Assembly: GCF_011752995.1 (NCBI RefSeq)
Contig: NZ_VWWL01000002.1
Location: forward strand, 124,001 to 188,000
From: Burkholderia sp. Ax-1724
Lineage (GTDB): Bacteria; Pseudomonadota; Gammaproteobacteria; Burkholderiales; Burkholderiaceae
DNA length: 64,000 nucleotides
Direction of reading: 5' to 3'
In this document: in pieces, positions 56,233 through 64,000 of the stretch
Layout of the letters: each line of letters opens with the position of its first letter
Numbering within the stretch: the stretch's first letter is position 1
Translations under genes and position numbers: made by a program
The notes under the pieces: model-generated
Told to the model about the DNA's origin: nothing
The model's input: only the letters and a program-made list of their open reading frames with translations
The model's database searches: none

Positions 56233-56676
56233 ATGACTGGATTTGTTAGCCTGCCGGCAATGGACGCACTGGTGGCACGCTGCATGGCCGATGGTCACCG
56301 GCTCACCGCTTTGCGCCAGGATGTGCTCGGCCTTCTGGTGAAGCGCGGCGGCCGTGCTTCGGCATATGAACTCATTAACGAGCTGCCGGGTATTGGTCGG
56401 CACGATGCGCCCCCATCGGTGTATCGCGCGCTCCACTTTCTGATTTCCGCGGGCGTCGTGACGCGCATCGCGTCGACCAATACCTTCGTCATCGCGCCGA
56501 GGGCTCCAACGCAACATGTGGCTTTTCTCGTATGCAATACCTGTGGCGCAGTAAAGCCCGTGGATGTGGCTTGTCTCGATGGCGCGTTGACGCATGCGGC
56601 GAAAGCGGCGCAATACGAGATCACGCATCGTCATACGGAGATCAATGGGATTTGTGCCGCGTGTCGGGGGGAGTGA
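56233..56676 (+). CDS. zur: Fur-family regulator, probable Zur
   Basis: 147 residues: winged helix (RLTALRQDVLGLLVKRGGRASAYEL, then PPSVYRALHFLISAGVV), then a dimerisation domain with two Cys pairs, CNTC near 94-97 and CAAC near 142-145, for structural zinc, plus His-rich THRHTEINGIC. It is divergent from the ZnuD-like/COG0523 block with two Zur-type boxes between. The best ribosome site (AGGAGG, 56207-56212) is 20 bases before this ATG and better placed for a 10-codon frame (GTG 56217, stop 56249) that overlaps the start. Confidence 0.85.
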   Translation: MTGFVSLPAMDALVARCMADGHRLTALRQDVLGLLVKRGGRASAYELINELPGIGRHDAPPSVYRALHFLISAGVVTRIASTNTFVIAPRAPTQHVAFLVCNTCGAVKPVDVACLDGALTHAAKAAQYEITHRHTEINGICAACRGE

Positions 56677-56776
56677 GGGGTGAATCGATGAGATGCTCCC
56701 TGCAATTCTGTTTGGCATGATAGAGCATCATGGCAGAAACCGGCTTGCGGTCCAATGCCGGAGAAGCTTAATCGGC

Positions 56777-57688
56777 TTATCGAGCAGACTGTCGACGAGC
56801 ATGTTCCGTAGCTGATGGAAGGAGGTTAGCTGTCGCATTCTCAATCACGGCGCGCTTCAACTGAGCCAAGGCAGGTGGAATGTCCCGGAGCCCGGAGTGC
56901 AGGCAGAGTTCGACAGTCGGCAGAGGCGGAAGGCCGTCTTTCTCATCGAGTCGTCGTAGGGACGATGGTATTCCGGCCGCCGTTCTCAACGTGATGCCAA
57001 GACCCGCTGCCACACCTGACCAAAGACTCTGGAGGCTGGCCGTGGTATACGCCAGTCTCCAGGAAATATTTGCGCGATCAAGGGCTTCAATGCCGGCGCG
57101 ACGGAAAAAACACGGCGGATTGTATAAGGCCAGGTCCAACGGACGGCCGGGACTCAGGGCAGTGTCGATTCCAACCGCTCCGATCCATGTCATTTGCAAC
57201 GTGGCGAGGTGTTCAGCGTCTGAACGACTGCCATATCCCATGACCAGCACGAGATCGAGTTCCTCTCGGTCCAGTCGCTCAAGCAACACACCGTTTCGCT
57301 CGACGGCAACTTCCACACGAACCGCAGGATGTGCCTTCTTGAATTGTCCCAGAGCAACCGGAAGCCAGGTCTCTGCGAAATCGCCCGGTAGGCCGAAGCG
57401 CACGAGACCCTCAACAGAAGCCCCTCGAACGGCTCGAACAGCTTCATCGTTGAGATCCAAAATGCGGCGCGCATATGAAAGGATCAGATCGCCGGATTCC
57501 GTCAGGACCAAGCCTCGTCCTTGCCGGCGGAATAGCGGCTGTCCGACTTGTTCCTCAAGCTTGCGCATCTGCTGGCTCACGGCCGATTGCGAACGGCCTA
57601 CGCGCTCAGCAGCGCGGTTCAGACTTCCCAGTTGCTGAGTCGCCAAGAGCGTCCTCAGAGCGTCCATATTGAGGTTGGGCGTAGGCAC
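56777..57688 (-). CDS. LysR-family regulator
   Basis: 303 residues with N-terminal winged helix (ALRTLLATQQLGSLNRAAERV, GRSQSAVSQQMRKLEEQ) and an effector domain (GLVRFGLPGDFAETWLPVAL, LGITLRTAAGIPSSL). It is divergent from the lipocalin-like secreted protein gene (57848), which may be its target. Confidence 0.92.
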   Translation of the reverse strand: MPTPNLNMDALRTLLATQQLGSLNRAAERVGRSQSAVSQQMRKLEEQVGQPLFRRQGRGLVLTESGDLILSYARRILDLNDEAVRAVRGASVEGLVRFGLPGDFAETWLPVALGQFKKAHPAVRVEVAVERNGVLLERLDREELDLVLVMGYGSRSDAEHLATLQMTWIGAVGIDTALSPGRPLDLALYNPPCFFRRAGIEALDRANISWRLAYTTASLQSLWSGVAAGLGITLRTAAGIPSSLRRLDEKDGLPPLPTVELCLHSGLRDIPPALAQLKRAVIENATANLLPSATEHARRQSAR

Positions 57689-57847
57689 AGTTCAGTTTTT
57701 CTAAAGAGACGATGCCGAATTATTGCATTCATTACATATTCGTCCGGCTATTATCAACGGCGGCGTTTGATCGCTATGGGCAGGCCGTGAACATTGCGAG
57801 CAAGCCTCGATACAAAACGGGTTGAGAGCCAAATCACGGAGAACTGT

Positions 57848-58366
57848 ATGAGACGCCAGATAATTCTTAAACGAGGCATTCCGGTCGCCGTTTTATCGGT
57901 GTGCCTATTGTGGACGGCTGTTGCACGAGCCGACGCAACCGCTTTCGATCCTTCACTAGTGGGCACCTGGACTTTGGTGGCAGCAGATGTCCAACATCCC
58001 GATGGCTCGCGAGCATCGGACTACGGCGCCGCCCCCAAGGGGCTGCTGCTCATCGACGCGCAGGGACATTACTCGCTGCAAATTTTCAAGGCAGAACGCC
58101 CTCAATTTGCTTCCGGCGACAAGGGAGCAGGAACACCAACCGAGTACAAAGCCGCCGTCATGGGATCGAGCACGCACTTCGGCACGATCAGCGTCGATCA
58201 GGCTGGCGGAACTTTGACTTTCCATATTCAAAACGCCTCTTTCCCCAACTGGGAGGGAGCGCAGCAAAAGCGAAGCTACGAGCTTAAAGACGGCAAGCTG
58301 AGCTACCGGGTCACTCCTCGACCGAATGGAGATATACCGATTTCGATCTGGCAACGTCTGAACTAG
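57848..58366 (+). CDS. Secreted lipocalin-like domain protein
   Basis: 172 residues from ATG 57848 with a signal peptide (ILKRGIPVAVLSVCLLWTAVARA) and a lipocalin-like domain (SLVGTWTLVAADVQHPDGSR, PKGLLLIDAQGHYSLQIF, GTISVDQAGGTLTFHI). Such domains bind small hydrophobic ligands in a beta-barrel; function is unknown. Transcribed divergently from the LysR gene. Confidence 0.78.
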   Translation: MRRQIILKRGIPVAVLSVCLLWTAVARADATAFDPSLVGTWTLVAADVQHPDGSRASDYGAAPKGLLLIDAQGHYSLQIFKAERPQFASGDKGAGTPTEYKAAVMGSSTHFGTISVDQAGGTLTFHIQNASFPNWEGAQQKRSYELKDGKLSYRVTPRPNGDIPISIWQRLN

Positions 58367-58627
58367 AAGAACGATCGAGCGCTACCGATACCTCTTTCTT
58401 GTGGCAAGTGGCATCCCGGATGGCCGCGATCGGTCAAGAAACAGCCGTTCAAGCAAAGCATCTGAGCGGCTCAAGCTCGCCGGCTACTGCGCGATGCGGT
58501 GCGGTCGGCTGTAGTAGACCCTTTGCAGCCGCTCATACCCATAGTTTCGCTACGGCGGACCCGGCGGGGCAACGGACATTCTGCGGATCGATGCTGAAGA
58601 GCTGATGTTTTTTGACTTGATCCGACG

Positions 58628-58858
58628 CTACCTACGGCTTCGACGCCAGAGCAGCAACAGGCTACCTATTGCGATCATCATTTCTCCAGTCCGCCGGATA
58701 CCTGCGCTCAAATTCTCGTATTGACTATTGAGCCAGCCTTGCGTCAGTTTGAAGACGACTGTTCCGGAGACGACTAGCTTTGAAAGGCGTCGACCACAAA
58801 ATTCCGCATGTGCAGTCGCGCCAGTTAGCCTGCTGTACGCCACCGAAACCGGCTTCAA
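58628..58858 (-). CDS. Small single-pass membrane protein coupled to the nuclease gene
   Basis: 76 residues from TTG 58858, whose TTGA overlaps the stop of the nuclease gene. One membrane helix near the C-terminus (GEMMIAIGSLLLLW) is followed by a basic tail (RRSRR). No family recognised. The 4-base overlap suggests co-translation with the nuclease; it may be a partner, anchor or inhibitor. The rare start codon lowers confidence. Confidence 0.5.
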   Translation of the reverse strand: MKPVSVAYSRLTGATAHAEFCGRRLSKLVVSGTVVFKLTQGWLNSQYENLSAGIRRTGEMMIAIGSLLLLWRRSRR

Positions 58859-59709
58859 CGCCGCTTTCGTCGTCCCGGCATAACCATCGGAGTGACGGGC
58901 AACGGGCTACCTGAGTAGAACTCAGAAATCAGACGCTTGCGTCCGATTTCCGCAAATGCAAAACCGTTTATCCAGATAGCATTTTCGGTGTGTGGCTGTA
59001 CGATGAGATATCGCCCTCGCATTGCGTCGGCGGTCAGGATATAGGCGCCAAGATGTCGCATTCCCAGCCCCCGCACAGTCCACCGAGGCGTCAAATGACA
59101 CACCCTCGCATACTCCTCAGCGTGTGCGCGCGAGATGAACAGCGCTCCAAAGAGCTCATCCCCTTGTGCAAAGGAATAGGGTTCTTTCGTCTCAGGGTCG
59201 TACAACGTCCAGAATGGTTCGCCTTTCACCTCGGGGCCAGGCATCACAACATCGTCCAGGCGTAACGCAAGAAGTTGCCCTATGGACGGAAGCTCTTCAA
59301 CCGATAGCACTTTCAGGCCATTTTCGTTGGCGGAGTCAACGGCCCCGCTTTGATAACCGTTGGCTGAAACGATGATGCCGACCAAGCCTTGGCAATCATG
59401 CACTTTCATCGCGAACGCCAGAACATCGTCCCTTTCCATAGGGCGGGTGGTGTTCTTGCATTCGATCGCAACCCGGTGCCGCACACCAGCAATTTCAAAT
59501 TCGTAGTACACGTCTATCTGGTAAACACTCCCTCTTGATCCTCGCAAACTGACTCCACGCCCAACGACAGCGTTCTCAAGTTCAAGATCAAGCAAAGTCT
59601 GATAGACATTGCGGACGTGGTCTTCGAGTCCCGGCCCGTCTCCTACTTCGGGTCTCGTGGTGCTTTGTTTTAGTACAGCTATAACACCTGCCATCGAGCG
59701 TTGGTTCAT
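58855..59709 (-). CDS. Mrr-like restriction endonuclease-fold protein
   Basis: 284 residues. The N-terminal 125 residues show a PD-(D/E)xK nuclease core: Glu near 29, QIDVYY with Asp66, and AIECKN with Glu83 and Lys85, followed by GIIVSANGYQSGA, as in Mrr-catalytic domains. The C-terminal half (about 145-284) is not recognised and may bind DNA or sense a signal. No methyltransferase is nearby, so it would fit a modification-dependent or defence-type nuclease. It overlaps the small membrane protein gene. Confidence 0.75.
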   Translation of the reverse strand: MNQRSMAGVIAVLKQSTTRPEVGDGPGLEDHVRNVYQTLLDLELENAVVGRGVSLRGSRGSVYQIDVYYEFEIAGVRHRVAIECKNTTRPMERDDVLAFAMKVHDCQGLVGIIVSANGYQSGAVDSANENGLKVLSVEELPSIGQLLALRLDDVVMPGPEVKGEPFWTLYDPETKEPYSFAQGDELFGALFISRAHAEEYARVCHLTPRWTVRGLGMRHLGAYILTADAMRGRYLIVQPHTENAIWINGFAFAEIGRKRLISEFYSGSPLPVTPMVMPGRRKRR

Positions 59710-60476
59710 GATTTACGAATAGCGCTTTAAAATTGACGGCCCAACAGGTCGTTGGGATCTCACGTGCCGGAGATCGAACTCACGGCGCGCGTTGGTCAGT
59801 CTAACGTTAGGGTTCGTGCCGTTGTCAACGAATTGAGCAGGTATCGAACAGCCGTTTGTGGCCGGGGTGTGTGAAAACGCATGTCGGATGCGGTGTTCAT
59901 AAAAATCGGCCCTTCAGATCGCGCTGTAGTGGCTTGACCGCAGCTCGGGGAGGGTAAAGCGACATCAGAGGACGGAGTACTTTTGCGTTTTCACACGGCC
60001 TCGACCCGTTGCCGCCGCCAAAATCCTTTGACGTTCACGGCCGGTATGAAGCTGGGTTCGGTTACCGGAGCCGCGCCTGGCGTCTAGGCAAGGGGGCGTC
60101 TGTGTGCAAATCAGTGTGTGACTACGCGCGCGAAACCGGCTTGCAGAAGATGGACGGCTCAACGAGCGCGCGCTAAGTTTCCGCTGCGCCAGCTTGCGGC
60201 ATGGCGGCACTGCGTCCGCTGTTGAGGAACGGTCCCAGGCAGGTCGCGATTGCACGCGGCCTCGCGCTCACGTCTGCCAAGACGAGCTTCGACTTCGCCG
60301 GAGGCGGGCTGCGGAATGCGCTTGATCCTCGCAATGAGATGCCGCGCTTCAGCGGATCGTTGATCCGCCATCCGGGCGTGCACCCCAGCTAGCACCTGTG
60401 CTGCGCACAGGGAAATGACACGAGCTCGCGAATCGACGACACCGGCTTTTCCCGAGGGCGGCAGTTACGCGATGCG
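59710..60476. other. Gene-poor region with a small inverted-repeat element
   Basis: About 770 bp with no convincing frame. It contains the inverted-repeat element at 59869-59996. Short frames from 60000 to 60400 have Arg- and Ala-rich composition typical of non-coding GC-rich DNA. Confidence 0.5.
59869..59996. repeat. 128-bp element bounded by 13-bp perfect inverted repeats
   Basis: GTGTGAAAACGCA (59869-59881) and TGCGTTTTCACAC (59984-59996) are exact inverse copies with 102 bp between and no frame inside. The form fits a miniature element or the fused ends of a deleted insertion sequence. No clear target-site duplication was identified. Confidence 0.5.
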
Positions 60477-61040
60477 CTAACGTGGATTAATCTGCTTGAC
60501 GATATCAACCACGATGGCACGAGTCTGCCTGTCGGTAGTCGGTGCGAAGATGCCCTCCCATGCCGAAGACTTCGTGTTGTAGGAGCGCTCCCCGAATACC
60601 TGGTCAGTCTGCAGATCGCGGAAAGTCACCTTGGCTCGCATGAAGGCATTGCCTGTCATGATTCCAAATGCGATCCGGGCACCTTGCGAGACGAAGTGGT
60701 AGTCGTCGACATAGACATCAACGACTGTGCCGGCGCCGCTCCGCGCTGCCATTCCCGCCGTTTCGTCGATGAAGGTCAGTCCTGCCGGGGTCGAGGCACC
60801 TTGCATGGCTTCCCGCCATTCCGCCTGCACCCGAGGCCAGTCGGACGAGTCCGTGGCTACTTTCGATCCGGTCATACGCAGTACAACTGTATGGGTCGAA
60901 GCAGGCGGCACGACGATGCTAGCTTCTGCGGTCCTTTCACCCGACGACGAATTGTTTTGGGTTTGCAGCGTGGCCGCGCATCCGCCGAAAAGAGCTGTGC
61001 TTGCGCTGACGATAAGAATCGGAAGTAGTCGTCTCTGCAT
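60477..61040 (-). CDS. DUF4410-like lipoprotein
   Basis: 187 residues from ATG 61040 with a lipoprotein signal (LLPILIVSASTALFGGCAA). The body fits DUF4410: VVDVYVDDYHFVSQGARIAFGIMTGNAF shown by its key part VDVYVDDYHF, then ARATVTF-like strand (RAKVTFRDLQTDQVFGE). Such proteins are small periplasmic lipoproteins of unknown role. Upstream in-frame starts to 61124 would precede the signal peptide and are rejected. Confidence 0.7.
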   Translation of the reverse strand: MQRRLLPILIVSASTALFGGCAATLQTQNNSSSGERTAEASIVVPPASTHTVVLRMTGSKVATDSSDWPRVQAEWREAMQGASTPAGLTFIDETAGMAARSGAGTVVDVYVDDYHFVSQGARIAFGIMTGNAFMRAKVTFRDLQTDQVFGERSYNTKSSAWEGIFAPTTDRQTRAIVVDIVKQINPR

Positions 61041-61774
61041 TCGGGTGTTCCGGGCAACGAAATCGATTTGTGGAATGGAATTACAGACTGTTTGTCGGCA
61101 TAAGATCGCCAAACTTGACAGCATCCGCCGCTAGACAATTCTTGCGAGTGATGACCGCCGCTTCGGCTACGCGCTTCGCGCGGGACATCGCGCAAAAGCA
61201 TTAACCAGAACCATGGACAGCAGTCGCCCCGTTGCTGGCGGTGGCAATGAAAGACTTCCGGCCGAAATAACACTCAAGCGGTCGTCCGAATGACAAAACC
61301 CCAGCGATGCTGAACGACGCTTCATGACCGACAGTGCGCATCCCCGACCTCGCCGGAAAACGGCCGTTGACTACCCCCGCGTCAGCGCTATAGAACGTTT
61401 TCGGACCTGGTGCTCCCGGTCACAATCTGCCGCTCATCGCGTTGGAAACCTGCCAACGGAATAGCTGCACTGCTCCGTTAGCCACCACCCGCGCCAACCC
61501 GCTCCCGCCCCATCGATCAAAACCCGAACATTGGGCTGACCGACTTTCATCCCACAGCATGTCCATCAGGACGGCGCAGTATTTCACGTAATCGTGCGAA
61601 TTCATATGCGGTAACGACACGCATCGGGTTGTAATGAATCTGAATGCCTAAAGCGCCTGATATCGGGCACTGAGCAAGGGTCCCGCCGCCCGTTAGACAT
61701 TCGTAATAATTATGTCATTCATGAATGTAAGACTTTGTATTGCTTTCGTAGGCAAACTTACATTCACATCAATA
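61041..61774. other. Intergenic region upstream of the metallophosphoesterase
   Basis: About 730 bp without a convincing gene. The last 90 bases are AT-rich and contain dyads at 61716-61765. A minus-strand frame at 61420-61620 has no ribosome site or similarity. Confidence 0.5.
61716..61765. promoter_or_regulatory. Palindrome and inverted repeat before the metallophosphoesterase
   Basis: CATTCATGAATG (61716-61727) is a perfect 12-bp palindrome. GAATGTAAG (61723-61731) is also inverted as CTTACATTC (61757-61765), 9 to 18 bases before the start codon. This looks like an operator for a dimeric regulator; which one is unknown. Confidence 0.45.
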
Positions 61775-63145
61775 ATGAAAACGTCCCCCAAGATTTGCTC
61801 CCTCGCTTTCGGCGCTGCCCTGCTCGCCAGTCTGGCTATCAGTGCATGCGGCGGCTCCGACGACAATGACAATGGCAACAGCCCCGCCACCGGTGCAAGC
61901 GCTCCCCAAGGCGCAAGCCAGCCGTCGGCCCCCGCTGCCAAGGCATTCTCGCTTGCACTGTTCGGCGATGTGCCCTACGGCAATCCCAATCCGACCGCGG
62001 GCGCAGCTCCCGGCGACGATCTGTACGAATTCAAGCACCTGCCGCAATACCTGTCGGCGATCGCGAGCGATAAAGATGTGAGCGTTGCGTTCCACGTCGG
62101 TGACTTGCATTCGGGCTCGGAGAACTGCACGGCAGTCTACGACCGGGCTATTCAAAGCTTCTTCTCGCAGTTCACGCTGCCCCTCGTCTATACGCCGGGT
62201 GACAACGAATGGGAAGACTGCCAGGTACCGAAGGAAATCGCCGGCTTCTACTCCGATACGGACCCGCTGCTAGGCAACGTCGCCGGAACGCCCCAGCCGA
62301 GCTACAGCACGGGCTCCAATAAGGCTGGCAATCCCGTGGATAACCTGAACCTGATTCGCCAGCTGTTCTTCCCCGCCGCGGGCTCGACATTGGGTTCGGG
62401 TACGCTCCAGGTTCACAGCCAAGCCCAGGAAGGGACAACCGATACAGACAAGCAGTTTGTCGAAAACGTATGGTGGGCGAACCAGGGCGTGGTGTTCGCT
62501 ACCGTCAACATTCCGGGCGGCTCGAACAACGGGACCGACGTGTGGTTCTCGGGCAAGAAGCCGGAAACGCCGGACACGGCGAATATGACCGCGCAACAGG
62601 CGACGGAAGTCGCGAACCGTACGCAGGCGACCAAGGATTGGCTGAACAACGCATTCGACCAGGCCGAAGCACAGAAGGCAACGGCACTGGTCATCGCCGA
62701 ACAGGCCGACATGTGGGACTCGGAAAACCTCGGCGACAATCCCCGTCTGTCGCAATATGCACCGTACGTGGACATCATTGCTCGCCGTACCGCTGAATTC
62801 GGCAAGCCCGTCGTGGTCATCAACGGGGACTCGCACCTGTACCAGTCCGACAATCCGCTGATGCCGAATCAGGCGTGCGTCCACGAAAACGTCAAGCCCG
62901 TTACTCAGGTCTATGACGCATCGACCCCGTTCACCGCGGCTACGCCCTGCTCGTTCGACCCCTACGTGCTGAACCCGGTGGGCACGAGTTACAACGTGCC
63001 GAACTTCCACCGCATTATCGTTCACGGTCAAACCACGCCGATGGAATGGACGAAGTTCACGTTCGATCCGACGAAGAACGCACCGAATGGCATCGATGCC
63101 TATGGTCCGTTCTCGTGGGCGCGGCAGCGGGTCACGCTGAACTAA
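61775..63145 (+). CDS. Metallophosphoesterase lipoprotein
   Basis: 456 residues from ATG 61775, with a lipoprotein signal (LLASLAISACGGSDD) and a calcineurin-like phosphoesterase domain: ALFGDVPYG, FHVGDLHSG, TPGDNEWEDC and a late His in INGDSHLYQ, in place of the usual D-x-H, GDxxxx, GNHE and GHxH blocks (here GDNE). It would hydrolyse phosphate esters at the cell envelope. A cytochrome peroxidase-like lipoprotein gene follows on the same strand after a terminator. Confidence 0.82.
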   Translation: MKTSPKICSLAFGAALLASLAISACGGSDDNDNGNSPATGASAPQGASQPSAPAAKAFSLALFGDVPYGNPNPTAGAAPGDDLYEFKHLPQYLSAIASDKDVSVAFHVGDLHSGSENCTAVYDRAIQSFFSQFTLPLVYTPGDNEWEDCQVPKEIAGFYSDTDPLLGNVAGTPQPSYSTGSNKAGNPVDNLNLIRQLFFPAAGSTLGSGTLQVHSQAQEGTTDTDKQFVENVWWANQGVVFATVNIPGGSNNGTDVWFSGKKPETPDTANMTAQQATEVANRTQATKDWLNNAFDQAEAQKATALVIAEQADMWDSENLGDNPRLSQYAPYVDIIARRTAEFGKPVVVINGDSHLYQSDNPLMPNQACVHENVKPVTQVYDASTPFTAATPCSFDPYVLNPVGTSYNVPNFHRIIVHGQTTPMEWTKFTFDPTKNAPNGIDAYGPFSWARQRVTLN

Positions 63146-63361
63146 TTGCGAAGCTGACTCGCGGACGGTTTGCCTCGGCAAACCCTATCGCCGTGATGTT
63201 TGACGAAGACAAATCGGGTTCGACCAGCTGCTGCGGGCGGCTGGCATCCGTCGCTGTCGAGCGCGGCCACTGCGCTGTATTCGACAACAAGCCGGGCAAA
63301 TTCACCCGGTAGCAACCGCAGCCTGAATTGCCCACCAGGCGCAGTCTGGTCTGAACCCTAA

Positions 63362-63395
63362 AGCCGGGTGCCTACTTGGGTGCACCCGGCTCTTT
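63362..63395 (+). terminator. Rho-independent terminator
   Basis: AGCCGGGTGC (63362-63371), 10-base loop, GCACCCGGCT (63382-63391) then CTTTT. A strong intrinsic terminator between the metallophosphoesterase and the cytochrome peroxidase-like gene. Confidence 0.75.
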
Positions 63396-63410
63396 TACGC
63401 CTACACCTCA

Positions 63411-64000
63411 ATGCGCGTTCCCTCTTTTACTCCTGTCTTTCTTGTACTTCTCCTGAGTTCAGTACTCGCCGCGTGTTCAGGTGGCGGAGATTCATCGAAT
63501 GCCGGGGCACCGAATGGGGCCTCTGCGCCTTCCGGAGCGTCAACTCCCGATCACCCAACCCAGCCACCAGCGTCCCAGTTGAGCGCCAAGGCGCAGCTAG
63601 GTAAAGCTCTCTTCTTTGATCGCTCGCTATCGAAGAATGGCAATATGTCGTGCGCCTCGTGCCACGATCCGGCCTTTGCTTATGGGCCGCCCAACAATCT
63701 GGCTGTGCAGTTGGGCTCGGACGCCACACAGTCTGGAGTCCGTGCGGTTCCGAGTCTTCGCTATAAGGACATGACGCCCGCCTATTCGGATCAGGCCATG
63801 AATCCGGATGGCATTACCGGTTCGGCCCCGGGTGGCGGCTTCATGCTCGATGGGCGGGCACCGTCGTTGTCTGCTCAAGCCGCGTTCCCGCTGTTGAACC
63901 CGATTGAAATGGCGAACGCCTCCCAGTCCGCTGTGGTGACTGCGATCCAGAGCGGACCCAGTGCTGCGGCATTCAGGACCGTTTACGGTTCCGACGTATT
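63411..64000 (+). CDS. Cytochrome-c peroxidase-like lipoprotein, 3' part cut by window edge
   Basis: ATG 63411 opens a frame that reaches the window end with no stop. It has a lipoprotein signal (LVLLLSSVLAACSGGGD), a Ser/Ala/Pro-rich linker, and a di-haem peroxidase start: LGKALFFDRSLSKNGNMSCASCHDP with the haem motif CASCH (key part shown), then VRAVPSLRYKDM and FMLDGRAPSLSAQA, NPIEMA. Such proteins (CcpA/MauG type) reduce peroxides or oxidise protein substrates. About 196 residues are present; the second haem site is outside. The start lies only 16 bases after the terminator, so its promoter must overlap that region. Confidence 0.85.
   Translation, partial: MRVPSFTPVFLVLLLSSVLAACSGGGDSSNAGAPNGASAPSGASTPDHPTQPPASQLSAKAQLGKALFFDRSLSKNGNMSCASCHDPAFAYGPPNNLAVQLGSDATQSGVRAVPSLRYKDMTPAYSDQAMNPDGITGSAPGGGFMLDGRAPSLSAQAAFPLLNPIEMANASQSAVVTAIQSGPSAAAFRTVYGSDV

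Noticed and set aside
1..64000. tRNA, rRNA genes and CRISPR arrays
   Set aside because: No cloverleaf with a T-loop consensus, no rRNA stretch and no regularly spaced repeats were found on reading the window.

Overview
The window is GC-rich DNA with the gene families and codon use of a Burkholderiales genome (Burkholderia / Paraburkholderia / Caballeronia type). LysR regulators, ACS-type MFS carriers, sugar ABC transporters and DUF2252, DUF4188 and DUF190 proteins are typical of that group. A GH28 polygalacturonase, a GALA-type F-box/LRR protein, a Nudix effector candidate and hrp_II/PIP-type promoter boxes point to a plant-associated strain with an Hrp type III secretion system encoded elsewhere.

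Layout. 1-6581: an acyl-CoA synthetase-like gene cut by the window edge with a divergent LysR gene, then a TctDE-like two-component pair, an orphan periplasmic binding protein and an MFS carrier. 6582-16502: a putative biosynthetic operon with two paralogous proteins of unknown function, a 2120-residue single-module reducing type I polyketide synthase (KS-AT-DH-pseudoKR-ER-KR-ACP, no thioesterase) and a DUF4188 protein. 16773-20075: an AT-richer islet with two effector candidates, divergent boxes between them, and remnants of IS3-like and IS701-like transposases. 20262-23026: a polygalacturonase lipoprotein gene broken by an exact 104-bp tandem duplication. 23914-27222: a chemoreceptor, then a Tlde1-like (DUF2778) antibacterial effector with two tandem membrane immunity candidates, lying between two copies of the chemoreceptor 3' end.

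27317-36365 is a carbohydrate locus: a divergon of aldolase/dehydrogenase, ABC importer and SDR against a DeoR regulator and FGGY kinase, with no isomerase. 36515-41661 holds a D-2-hydroxyacid dehydrogenase divergent from SDR-MFS-VOC-(HTH-citrate synthase); the shared intergenic region carries two copies of a TTGATT-N5-AATCAA palindrome. 41785-43969 is a LysR/D-tartrate dehydratase pair. 44206-47027 holds DUF2252, DUF190 and an amino-acid binding protein.

47206-52620 is a vitamin B12 import operon (btuB-btuD-btuF-btuC) behind a cobalamin riboswitch. 52633-56676 is a zinc-starvation module: a COG0523 GTPase, a ZnuD-like TonB receptor and a divergent Fur-family (Zur) gene, with two Zur-like boxes between. 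56777-64000 holds a LysR gene, a lipocalin-like secreted protein, an Mrr-like nuclease with a small membrane protein, a DUF4410 lipoprotein, a metallophosphoesterase lipoprotein and the start of a c-type cytochrome peroxidase cut by the edge.

The most promising undescribed items are the polyketide synthase with its paired single-cysteine partner proteins, and the effector islet with back-to-back Hrp-type promoter boxes. No tRNA, rRNA or CRISPR array was seen.
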